From positions 1 through 40,387 of the forward strand of contig CALMZW010000227.1 of the NCBI GenBank assembly GCA_937870605.1: a stretch of DNA of 40,387 nucleotides. The letters are read 5' to 3'. Source of the stretch: an uncultured Synergistaceae bacterium (GTDB lineage: Bacteria > Synergistota > Synergistia > Synergistales > Aminobacteriaceae). The translations under genes and the position numbers were made by a program. The notes beneath the pieces were generated by a model. That model was not told the DNA's origin. It was given only the letters and a program-made list of their open reading frames with translations, and did no database searches. Shown here piece after piece: positions 33,503 through 40,387 of this stretch. Every line of letters starts with the position of its first letter. Positions within the stretch are counted from its first letter, which is position 1.

Positions 33503-35431
33503 TCAGCGCTTCGACGACGCCGCGAGGTTCAGCAGCCCGCCCGCGAGGAGAATGCCGCGTTCCCGTTCGGAGAGCGGGCAGAGCAGGCGCAGGCTTCGGC
33601 CGTCCGCTTCGGCTTGGGCGACGCCGCGTTCGAGCGCTTCCCGGACGCCGCGCAGGACGACACGGCTCGCGCCCTTCGGGGCGAAGATCGCGTAGTGCGA
33701 CGCGTCTTCGAACTGAAGCGGCAGGATGCCGAAGTTGATCAGGTTCTGCCGGTGGATTCGCGCGAAGGATTTCGCGATGACGGCCCGGACGCCGAGATAG
33801 CGCGGCGCGAGCGCCGCGTGCTCGCGGCTCGACCCCTGGCCGTAGTTGCCTCCGGCGACGATGACTCCCGCGCCCGATTCGCGCGCCCGCGCCGGGAAGG
33901 TCGGGTCGACGAGTTCGAAACAGTGTTTCGAGATCTCCGGGATGTTCGACCGGAGCGGCAGGATCTTCGCCCCCGCCGGCATGATGTGGTCGGTCGTGAT
34001 GTCGTCGCCGAGCACGAGAAGGACGTCCGCCGCGATGTCGTCGTCAAGGGGGGGGAAGACCGGCAGCGGCGCGATGTTCGGCCCCCTCGATATCTCCACG
34101 GAGCCGCCGTCTTCGGGCGGCGGAACGATCATCCGGTCGTCCGACGGGAGCGTGTCGGGCCACGCGGGTTTCGGATACGCCCCGAGCGTCCGCGGGTCGG
34201 TGATGCAGCCCCGAAGGGCCGACGCCGCGGCGGTTTCGGCGCTCGCGAGGTAGACGCGCGCGTCTTTCGTGCCCGTGCGCCCCTCGAAGTTCCGGTTCGA
34301 CGTCCGCAGGCTCGCGCCCCCCGACCGCGGGGCCTGACCGATGCCGACGCACGGGCCGCAGGCGCTTTCGAGGATCCGTGCGCCCGATTCCGCGAGATCG
34401 GCGAGTTCGCCGCCGCGCGAGAGCTGAACGACCGTCGAGCGCGACCCCGGAGCGATGCAGAGCGAGATGTTCGGCGGGACGACATGGCCCCTGAGGATCG
34501 CGGCGACGCGCGCCATGTCGAGGTACGATCCGTTCGTGCAGCTGCCGATGAAGACCTGGTCGAGCGGTGTCCCCGCGACCTCCCGGACCGGAACGACGGA
34601 GTCCGGGCTGTGGGGCAGCGCGACGAGCGGCTCCAGCGCGGCAAGATCGATGTCGACGGTTTCGTCGTAGGTCGCGTCCGGGTCGGCTTCCAGCGGAACG
34701 AAGTCGCGCTCCCTGCGGTGCATCTTCAGGAACGCACGGGTCTGCTCGTCGCTCGGAAAGACGGACGACGTCGCGCCGAGTTCGGCCCCCATGTTCGTGA
34801 TGGTTCCGCGCTCGTAGACCGAGAGCGTCGCGACGCCGGGGCCCGCGTATTCGAAGATCTTTCCGACGCCGCCGCTCGTCGAGAGCCGGCGCAGGAGTTC
34901 GAGAACGATGTCTTTCGCGGAGCACCAGGGCGGGAGCGATCCGGTCAGCAGCACCCGGACGATCCGGGGCATTCGGACGACGAACGGATGTCCGCCCATG
35001 GCCATCGCGACGTCGAGTCCGCCCGCGCCGATCGCGAGCATTCCGAGCCCGCCGCACGTCGGCGTGTGGCTGTCGGAGCCGAGGAGCGTCTTTCCGGGAA
35101 TCGCAAAACGCTCCAGATGCACGAAGTGGCAGATGCCGTTCCCGGCACGCGAGAGATACGCGCCGAACTTCGCGGCCGTCGTCGCGAGAAAGGCGTGGTC
35201 GTCCGCGTTCTCGTATCCCGTCTGGAGCGTGTTGTGATCCACGTAGCTCACGGAGCGCTCCGTCCGGACCCTCGGAACGCCCATCGCCTCGAACTCCAGG
35301 AAGGCCATGGTCCCGGTCGCGTCCTGGGTCAGCGTCTGATCGACGCGCAACGCTATCTCCGCGCCCGGTTCGCAGGGCGTCCCCGGCGCGCAGTGCGAGC
35401 GGATCAGCTTCTGTGCGCAATTTTCTCCCAC
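33503..35431 (-). CDS. Aconitate hydratase, single-chain short type
   Basis: A 642-residue aconitase of the short single-chain kind (called Aquifex type in some family models), in which the large and small domains are joined. It interconverts citrate, cis-aconitate and isocitrate with a [4Fe-4S] cluster; the ligands are Cys298 in GSCTNG and Cys358 and Cys361 in SACGPCVGIGQ. LLGSDSHTPTCGGLGMLAIG (117-136) and GDDITTDHIMPAG at the start of the swivel domain are also conserved. The GTG at 35431 is chosen because homology starts there and AAGGGA precedes it; the open frame upstream runs across the operator region. A dehydratase for a related acid is possible, but its place with citC and citD favours aconitase. 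Confidence 0.9.
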   Translation of the reverse strand: MGENCAQKLIRSHCAPGTPCEPGAEIALRVDQTLTQDATGTMAFLEFEAMGVPRVRTERSVSYVDHNTLQTGYENADDHAFLATTAAKFGAYLSRAGNGICHFVHLERFAIPGKTLLGSDSHTPTCGGLGMLAIGAGGLDVAMAMGGHPFVVRMPRIVRVLLTGSLPPWCSAKDIVLELLRRLSTSGGVGKIFEYAGPGVATLSVYERGTITNMGAELGATSSVFPSDEQTRAFLKMHRRERDFVPLEADPDATYDETVDIDLAALEPLVALPHSPDSVVPVREVAGTPLDQVFIGSCTNGSYLDMARVAAILRGHVVPPNISLCIAPGSRSTVVQLSRGGELADLAESGARILESACGPCVGIGQAPRSGGASLRTSNRNFEGRTGTKDARVYLASAETAAASALRGCITDPRTLGAYPKPAWPDTLPSDDRMIVPPPEDGGSVEISRGPNIAPLPVFPPLDDDIAADVLLVLGDDITTDHIMPAGAKILPLRSNIPEISKHCFELVDPTFPARARESGAGVIVAGGNYGQGSSREHAALAPRYLGVRAVIAKSFARIHRQNLINFGILPLQFEDASHYAIFAPKGASRVVLRGVREALERGVAQAEADGRSLRLLCPLSERERGILLAGGLLNLAASSKR

Positions 35432-35474
35432 GGATGTCCCTTCTCTCTCTTTACAGAATAGTATGGCAAGGATT

Positions 35475-35480
35475 AGTATA
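35475..35480 (-). promoter_or_regulatory. Candidate -10 box for the aconitase-citC-citD operon
   Basis: TATACT on the minus strand lies 44 bases before the aconitase GTG. The expected -35 position falls on the palindrome at 35497-35513, but no good TTGACA match is there; a bound regulator would cover it. TACTAT about 16 bases downstream is a second option. Confidence 0.4.
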
Positions 35481-35496
35481 TCGCAGGAAGGCCTTT

Positions 35497-35513
35497 TTGG
35501 ATCATGGATCCAA
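35497..35513. promoter_or_regulatory. Candidate GntR operator
   Basis: A perfect 7-base inverted repeat, TTGGATC and GATCCAA, around ATG. It sits between the divergent aconitase and gntR genes and over the expected -35 zone of the former. Odd-spaced short palindromes of this size are usual for FadR/FCD regulators, and the adjacent gene encodes one. Confidence 0.55.
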
Positions 35514-35579
35514 GATCCAGTTGCAGATTTTTTGGGAGGTGCGACGCCCATCACGCCCTTTGCCGAAGACATACCCGTC

Positions 35580-36248
35580 ATGAAATCCTACCGGGAGGTG
35601 ATCTACGACTATCTCCGCAAGGCGATCATCAAGGGAGAGCTGCCGTCGGGGACGCAGATCACGGATTCCGACCTGGCCGAGCGCTTCGGCGTGAGCCGCA
35701 TGCCCGTGCGCGAAGCGCTCCGGAAGCTCGAGGCCGAGGGGCTCATCGAACGCAAGCCCGGCAAGGGAACCGTCGTGACCGGGATCACACGCGAGGAGAT
35801 CGCGCACATCTTCGCGATCCGGAAGGCGATCGAAGGTCTGGCGGTCCGGTACGCCGCGCGGAAGATCTCCGCGGACGAACTCGGGGCGTTGCGCGACGTG
35901 GTCCGGGAGGCCGCAGATATCCGGACGCGCCTTCCCGCGGATGCGCTCGCGGAGGCGCTGATCCCGCTCGCGGCCCGGTTCAACCGGATTCTCATCGACG
36001 CGTGCCGGATCCCGCGACTGATCGCCCTGATATGGACGCACCGGGATTACCTGCAGCAGTTCAGCGTGGTGCGCGTGATCATTTCGGCGCGCCTCTGGAA
36101 GAGCTTCGAAACGCGCGAACGGCTTCTCGGACTTCTCGAATCGGGGAACGAGGACGCCGCGTGCGCCCTCTGGCAGGAGCACCTCGACGCGTCGTTCCGG
36201 TCGTTTTTCGAGGCCATCGACATGGAACCCGGACAGGACTACGTCTGA
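35580..36248 (+). CDS. GntR-family regulator, FadR/FCD subfamily
   Basis: A 222-residue regulator. The N-terminal winged helix (about 1-66) contains YDYLRKAIIKGELPSGTQI and FGVSRMPVREALRKLEAEGL, the GntR signature. The C-terminal helical FCD ligand domain (about 75-205) has the Arg/His-rich pattern of this subfamily, which often senses metal-bound carboxylates. The frame is open to 35463, but that start would put the palindrome and promoter inside the gene; homology starts at the ATG at 35580. It is divergent from aconitase-citC-citD and the first gene of the plus operon leading to the TTT transporter, so it is the likely regulator of cluster B. Confidence 0.9.
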   Translation: MKSYREVIYDYLRKAIIKGELPSGTQITDSDLAERFGVSRMPVREALRKLEAEGLIERKPGKGTVVTGITREEIAHIFAIRKAIEGLAVRYAARKISADELGALRDVVREAADIRTRLPADALAEALIPLAARFNRILIDACRIPRLIALIWTHRDYLQQFSVVRVIISARLWKSFETRERLLGLLESGNEDAACALWQEHLDASFRSFFEAIDMEPGQDYV

Positions 36249-36985
36249 TGTTCACAGCGACGTGGAGGGGAAACGCGTTTTTCGAGATCGCGGCGGGGGA
36301 TGTGCATCTGGCCGTTGACCCGTGGATCCGGGGGAACCCCGGGTGTTCGCTCCGGATGGACGAATTCCGGCCCGGGCGGCTGACCCATGTCTTCGTCACG
36401 CACGGTCACCCGGGGCACTGGGGACGCGGCGACTCGGCCGACATCGCCGCCGCTTGCGGCGTTCCGCTTTTTGCGCCCCGTCCGCTTGCGGAGCACATAC
36501 GGAAAACGCGAGATGCGAACGCCGATGTACGCGGGGTGGAGAACGGATGGTCGCTTTCGGGCGAAGGTTTTTCCGCGGAATTCCGCGTCTGCCCGCATCC
36601 GGAATCGCCGGATCTCCGGCCGGAAGACGCTGCGGTTCCGTCGGAGCCGAACGGGCTGTACCGCTTCACGCTGTATGGAAAGACCGTCGTGCATGTCGGC
36701 GACGGTCTGCCCGATCCCGTGTTCGATGACATCCGGAGGACGGGGGCGCGCGTGGACCTCGCCTGTCTTCCGCTCTGGGGAGCGGGGATGGCCGCCGGGA
36801 TGGAGGACGCCGTCGCGCGTCTGCTCCGGATCGTCGAAGCCCTTCGCCCGGCGCGCGTGGCGTGTCATAACCGCTTCGATCCCGCGCTTCGGGCGTGGAA
36901 CGCCGTGTGCGGCCGGTTCCGCCGGGAGTTTTCGGACGTCGAACTGCTTCCGCAGCGGCTCGACGAGGGCGTTGCGATTCGTTAA
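36248..36985 (+). CDS. Metallo-beta-lactamase-fold hydrolase-like protein
   Basis: A 245-residue protein with the metallo-beta-lactamase fold, resembling the UPF0173/UlaG-like group: VDPWIRGNP (about 23-31), FVTHGHPGHWG (about 48-58), VVHVGDG (about 143-149) and CHNRFD near 205. In the metal motif HxHxDH the Asp is replaced by Gly (HGHPGH), so one metal site may be altered. The ATG overlaps the gntR stop by one base. Position between the regulator and the tricarboxylate transporter suggests a role in cluster B, perhaps hydrolysis of a lactone or ester form of the substrate, but no reaction can be assigned. Confidence 0.8.
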   Translation: MFTATWRGNAFFEIAAGDVHLAVDPWIRGNPGCSLRMDEFRPGRLTHVFVTHGHPGHWGRGDSADIAAACGVPLFAPRPLAEHIRKTRDANADVRGVENGWSLSGEGFSAEFRVCPHPESPDLRPEDAAVPSEPNGLYRFTLYGKTVVHVGDGLPDPVFDDIRRTGARVDLACLPLWGAGMAAGMEDAVARLLRIVEALRPARVACHNRFDPALRAWNAVCGRFRREFSDVELLPQRLDEGVAIR

Positions 36986-37036
36986 GGCGATCCGACACCC
37001 GGAGAGGGTGTCTATACGAAAGGGAGGGGTGCAGGA

Positions 37037-38014
37037 ATGAGAAAGGCTCTTGGAATCGGCGTTCTTCTGATGGTGGTTCTGTGCGGCGCGTCGCTCGCAC
37101 AGGCGGCTTGGGCTCCGGTGAGGCCCGTGGAGATCGTGGCTCCGGCGGGACCCGGCGGCGGATGGGATCTTCTGGCCCGGACGATGCAGAAAGTCCTGAC
37201 CGAAGAAAAAATCCTGAGCGTGCCCGTGCTCGTCACGAACAAGCCCGGCGGCGGCGGTGCGACCGGATGGACGTACCTCAAGAGCAAGAGGGGACAGGGC
37301 GAGTTCCTTGCGGTGACCTCCGCGCTCATCCTGCAGAACAACCTTCTCGGAAAGAGCGATCTGACATTCAAGGACTTTACGAACGTTGCGAACCTTCAGA
37401 CCGAATGGGAAGTCGTCGCAGTCGCCGGCGATGCTCCCTGGAAGACGGGCAAGGAATTCTTCGAGGCGCTGAAGAAGGATCCGTCGACGATGCCGATAGG
37501 CGTGGGCCCCGCGCTGGGAAATAACGATCATGTCCAGTTCCTGATGCTCGCGAAGGCCTATGGCGTGGATCCGACAAAGATCAAGTTCGTCGTCTACCCG
37601 AACACCGCAGCCGAACAGATTCCCGCCGTAATGGGAGGCCATATCAAGGCGATCACGATCAGCATGGCGGAAACGCTGGAGCAGCACAAGGCCGGAAAGA
37701 TCCGGCTCATCGGCATCAGCTCGCCCGAACGACATCCGCTGCTTCCCGATGTCGCCACCTGGAAAGAACAGGGGATCGACCACATATTCCCGCACTGGCG
37801 GGGTCTGATCGCGGCGCCCGGCATCACGGACGACATGAAGGCGTTCTGGAACGATGCGATCGCGAAGATGGTTGCGAGCAAAACGTGGAAGGAATCGCTC
37901 GCGAAGCTCGGCTGGGATCCGTACTACCTCAACGCCGCAGATGACGAAGCGTTCCTGGCCAAAACGAACGAGAGTTCGAAGGAACTCTTCAAGGCGGTCG
38001 GCCTCGTGAAATAG
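37037..38014 (+). CDS. tctC: Tripartite tricarboxylate transporter binding protein TctC
   Basis: A 325-residue periplasmic protein of the TctC (Bug) family. The signal peptide (1-23, ending LAQA) is followed by PVEIVAPAGPGGGWDLLART (about 29-48), the standard Bug start with its ligand-binding Gly loop, and KPGGGGATGW (about 69-78), which contacts the ligand carboxylate. It captures citrate or a similar acid for TctAB. GGGAGGGG precedes the ATG. A strong hairpin with T run follows the stop, likely keeping tctC transcripts more abundant than tctB-tctA. Confidence 0.94.
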   Translation: MRKALGIGVLLMVVLCGASLAQAAWAPVRPVEIVAPAGPGGGWDLLARTMQKVLTEEKILSVPVLVTNKPGGGGATGWTYLKSKRGQGEFLAVTSALILQNNLLGKSDLTFKDFTNVANLQTEWEVVAVAGDAPWKTGKEFFEALKKDPSTMPIGVGPALGNNDHVQFLMLAKAYGVDPTKIKFVVYPNTAAEQIPAVMGGHIKAITISMAETLEQHKAGKIRLIGISSPERHPLLPDVATWKEQGIDHIFPHWRGLIAAPGITDDMKAFWNDAIAKMVASKTWKESLAKLGWDPYYLNAADDEAFLAKTNESSKELFKAVGLVK

Positions 38015-38021
38015 AAACGGG

Positions 38022-38068
38022 AGCGGCGAGGGGCGTCTCTTCACGGAGAACGCTTCCCGCCGCTTTTT
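38022..38068 (+). terminator. Partial terminator between tctC and tctB
   Basis: An outer 7-bp stem (38022-38028 with 38058-38064) encloses a second short stem and is followed by TTTTT (38064-38068) and a pyrimidine-rich stretch. It starts eight bases after the tctC stop. Since tctB and tctA follow in the same direction without a clear new promoter, read-through is expected. A 16-base copy of its right arm recurs at 38114-38129. Confidence 0.65.
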
Positions 38069-38159
38069 CTTCTCTTCGTGGTTGTGCGGATGCGCGCAAC
38101 CGAAACACGTGACCGCTTCCCGCCGCTTTCCGGGGAGGGAAGATCGAAGGAGGGTTCTC

Positions 38160-38648
38160 ATGACCAAGAATGCGGCTGCCGGGTTTTTCGCCCTTGTTCT
38201 CGGGGCGGCGTATCTCATCGCGTCGTTCCGGCTCCCGGAAGTCACGGCCGGGGACGAAATCGGGCCGAAGCTCTTCCCGATCATCATCGGCGTGATCGTC
38301 ATGCTGTCCGGCGGGGCGCTGGCATTGTCGGAACGTCGATCGCAACAACAAAGCCCGGAGGCGAAGAAGGATCTCTTCTCCTTCCGGTTTATCGAAGAGA
38401 GAGACACCTGGGTCAGGATTGCTCTGACCATGATCTGCGGCATCGTCTACGGTCTGGTTCTCGACTGGCTGGGGTACGTCATCGCGACCATAATCTTCAT
38501 GTTTTTCGCGGCGTCGTTCATCAACGTCCGGCGTCATCTGGAAAACGCGATCATCGCGGTCTCCTTTTCAATCGTGAGTTTCGGCGCCTTCGCGGTGCTT
38601 TTGAAGCTGAGTCTGCCCCGGGGATTGCTGGGTTTTCTGCCCTTCTAG
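38160..38648 (+). CDS. tctB: Tripartite tricarboxylate transporter small permease TctB
   Basis: A 162-residue membrane protein with four hydrophobic segments (about 5-22, 38-58, 81-100 and 103-155 as two close helices), the size and topology of TctB. The conserved GPKLFPIIIGVIVMLSGG stretch (about 37-54) follows the first helix, as in the family. It partners TctA in sodium- or proton-driven uptake. The ATG at 38160 has a GGAGGG ribosome site, and the first helix begins just after it; the longer frame upstream is not hydrophobic. Confidence 0.9.
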   Translation: MTKNAAAGFFALVLGAAYLIASFRLPEVTAGDEIGPKLFPIIIGVIVMLSGGALALSERRSQQQSPEAKKDLFSFRFIEERDTWVRIALTMICGIVYGLVLDWLGYVIATIIFMFFAASFINVRRHLENAIIAVSFSIVSFGAFAVLLKLSLPRGLLGFLPF

Positions 38649-38691
38649 GACAGACGCCCCGCGCTTCCGGATAGAGGAGGGATTCGTTTTT

Positions 38692-40188
38692 ATGGACGCG
38701 ATCTTTCAGAATCTGACCATAGGTCTCCAGACGGCGATGTTGCCGATCAATATCCTCTGGGTCTTCATCGGCGGGCTTCTCGGCACCGTGATCGGCATGT
38801 TGCCGGGGCTCGGCCCCGCCACAGGCGTGGCCATCCTGATCCCGATCACCTACGGCATGAACCCCGCAACGGCGCTCATCACGATGTGCGCCGTGTACTA
38901 CGGCGCGATGTTCGGCGGGTCGCGCGCCTCGATCATGATCAATACGCCGGGCGACTCGTCGGCGATCGTCTCGTGCTTCGACGGCTATCCGATGACGAAG
39001 AACGGGCAGGCGGGGCCGGCGCTTGCGATCTCCGCTATCGCGTCGTTCATCGGCGGAACGATCGGAATGGTTTTTCTCGTCTTCCTGACGCAGCCCGTCG
39101 CGTCCGTCGCGCTCAAGTTCGGCCCGGCGGAGATGTTCTCGCTGATGATCTTCGCGCTCACGGCGACGGTCACGCTCTCGGAAGGAAGCCTGCTCAAGGG
39201 CTTCATCTCGATGGGCATCGGCTTCATGCTGGCGACGATCGGCATCGACGGCCAGTCGGGCGTGATCCGCTACACGTTCGGCATCGAGGACCTGCAGGAC
39301 GGGATCGATTTTCTCGTGGTCATGATCGGACTCTACGCGGTTGCGGAGGTCTTCAAGAACTACAGGGACATCAACACCGAATACAAGGTGGACGCCAAGA
39401 CCATAGGAAAGGTCTGGGTGAGCTGGGCGGACTTCAAGAAGTGTCTCATGCCCATGCTCCGGAGTTCGCCGCTCGGCTTCGTCGTCGGCGTCCTGCCGGG
39501 AATGGGCGGCACGATCGCCACGTTCATGTCCTATGCGATGGAGAAGTCGCTCAGCAAACACCCCGAGAAGTTCGGCAAGGGCGCCATCGAAGGGCTCGCC
39601 GCGCCGGAGGCCGCGAACAACGCCTGTTCCTGCGGCGCGATGGTGCCGCTGCTCACGCTCGGCATTCCCGGTTCGGGGACCACGGCCGTCATGCTCGGCG
39701 CGCTCATGATGCTCGGCGTCCGCCCGGGCCCGATCCTCTTCCAGCAGCACCCGGAAATCGCCTGGGGCGTCATCGCGTCGATGATCGCCGGTAACATCAT
39801 CCTTCTCATCATCAACCTCCCGCTTGCCATCCCTCTGGTGCAGCTGCTCCGGATCCCCCAGCGCATCATGCTCCCGCTGATCCTGGGCATGGGCTATATG
39901 GGAACGTATTTTCTGAACTACAGCTCCTTCGATTTCATCCTGGTTTCGCTGTTCGCACTCGGGGGCTATCTGTTGATGAAGCTCGACATCCCACTGCCGC
40001 CGCTGGTGCTTGCCCTCATTTTGGGCGGAATGACGGAACAGGCTTTCCGGAACGCTATGGTCATCGCCAACAGCAATCTTCTGTTCTTCCTGGAAAAACC
40101 GATTTCGCTCACGCTTCTGGTGTTGGCCTGTTTCTCGATCGTCTATTCCCTGCGGAAGCGTCGGAAGATCACCGAAATTCATCCGTAA
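38692..40188 (+). CDS. tctA: Tripartite tricarboxylate transporter large permease TctA
   Basis: A 498-residue TctA with about 11-12 membrane helices. The two family signatures are plain: GMLPGLGPATGVAILIPITY (about 31-50) and LGIPGSGTTAVMLGALMMLG (about 323-342), with GEP-type DSSAIVSCFDGYPMTKNG (about 86-103) between. It forms the channel of the TctABC system, which in characterised cases imports citrate and other tricarboxylates. It follows tctB after 43 bases and ends 12 bases before the next citE, so uptake and cleavage are linked. Confidence 0.95.
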   Translation: MDAIFQNLTIGLQTAMLPINILWVFIGGLLGTVIGMLPGLGPATGVAILIPITYGMNPATALITMCAVYYGAMFGGSRASIMINTPGDSSAIVSCFDGYPMTKNGQAGPALAISAIASFIGGTIGMVFLVFLTQPVASVALKFGPAEMFSLMIFALTATVTLSEGSLLKGFISMGIGFMLATIGIDGQSGVIRYTFGIEDLQDGIDFLVVMIGLYAVAEVFKNYRDINTEYKVDAKTIGKVWVSWADFKKCLMPMLRSSPLGFVVGVLPGMGGTIATFMSYAMEKSLSKHPEKFGKGAIEGLAAPEAANNACSCGAMVPLLTLGIPGSGTTAVMLGALMMLGVRPGPILFQQHPEIAWGVIASMIAGNIILLIINLPLAIPLVQLLRIPQRIMLPLILGMGYMGTYFLNYSSFDFILVSLFALGGYLLMKLDIPLPPLVLALILGGMTEQAFRNAMVIANSNLLFFLEKPISLTLLVLACFSIVYSLRKRRKITEIHP

Positions 40189-40200
40189 GGGGGAATGTGC

Positions 40201-40387
40201 GTGAAATCGTCGAAGCCGCTGCGGTCCCTTCTGTACGTTCCGGGAAACTCCCCGTCCATGGTGCAGCACTGCATGGTTCTCGGAGCGGACGGCGTCATCC
40301 TGGATCTCGAGGACGCCGTGGCGCTGTCGGAGAAGGACGCGGCGCGCTTTCTCGTCCGGCATGCGCTCGAGACGCTGGATTTCATGG
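40201..40387 (+). CDS. citE: Citrate lyase beta subunit CitE, second copy (partial, cut by window end)
   Basis: The first 62 residues of a second CitE/HpcH family protein, continuing beyond the window. RSLLYVPGNSPSM (about 8-20) and DGVILDLEDAV (about 30-40) parallel the copy at 25837. The GTG at 40201 has AGGGGG at seven bases; an in-frame ATG at 40195 is too close to that site. It is the next gene after tctA, so cluster B should carry its own beta and, beyond the window, probably alpha subunit. Confidence 0.88.
   Translation, partial: MKSSKPLRSLLYVPGNSPSMVQHCMVLGADGVILDLEDAVALSEKDAARFLVRHALETLDFM

Noticed and set aside
1..40387. CRISPR arrays, insertion sequences, phage genes, rRNA and tRNA genes.
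   Set aside because: No regular repeat-spacer array, transposase, integrase or structural RNA pattern was seen on either strand.

Overview
The window is about 40 kb of gene-dense, high-GC bacterial DNA. It carries anaerobe-type metabolism: fermentative citrate lyase, an Etf-linked lactate dehydrogenase, and TRAP, TAXI and tripartite tricarboxylate (TTT) carboxylate transporters. This mix suggests an anaerobic, amino-acid and organic-acid using bacterium, with Synergistota as my best guess. That placement is inferred from gene content only; no rRNA or tRNA gene was found.

Layout. (1) 1-734: the 3' end of a TRAP permease (DctM) followed by its small subunit (DctQ), then two strong hairpins. 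(2) 1091-7421, minus strand: a five-gene lactate operon read etfB - etfA - D-lactate dehydrogenase - lactate racemase larA - lactate permease, with a good promoter, an operator-like palindrome and a possible leader attenuator upstream. (3) 8053-17223: two membrane diguanylate cyclases with periplasmic solute-binding sensor domains flank a GNAT acetyltransferase and carAB. (4) 17483-28277: a divergent carboxylate-catabolism locus (cluster A). On the minus strand lie an IclR regulator, citX and citG. On the plus strand lie a PEP-mutase/isocitrate-lyase-family lyase, a DUF1932 dehydrogenase, an RraA/HMG-aldolase-like protein, a TAXI binding protein, a fused TRAP permease, and citrate lyase citD-citE-citF. 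(5) 28556-32044: a large exported DUF3160 protein followed at once by an apparently exported MEMO-family protein. (6) 32066-40387: a second citrate locus (cluster B). On the minus strand lie aconitase, citC and a second citD. On the plus strand lie a GntR/FCD regulator, a metallo-beta-lactamase-fold protein, a complete TTT transporter (tctC-tctB-tctA) and the start of a second citE, cut by the window end.

How the parts fit. Citrate lyase needs an acyl carrier (CitD) bearing a phosphoribosyl-dephospho-CoA group made and attached by CitG and CitX, and then acetylated by CitC. Here citG and citX occur only in cluster A and citC only in cluster B, while citD and citE occur in both. The two loci therefore probably share the maturation machinery but serve different substrates: cluster B looks like TTT import of tricarboxylates with aconitase interconversion. 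Cluster A imports an unknown acid by TAXI-TRAP and combines three C-C lyase-type enzymes, a set I do not recognise as a known pathway. Each locus has its own regulator with a candidate operator palindrome in the divergent promoter region.
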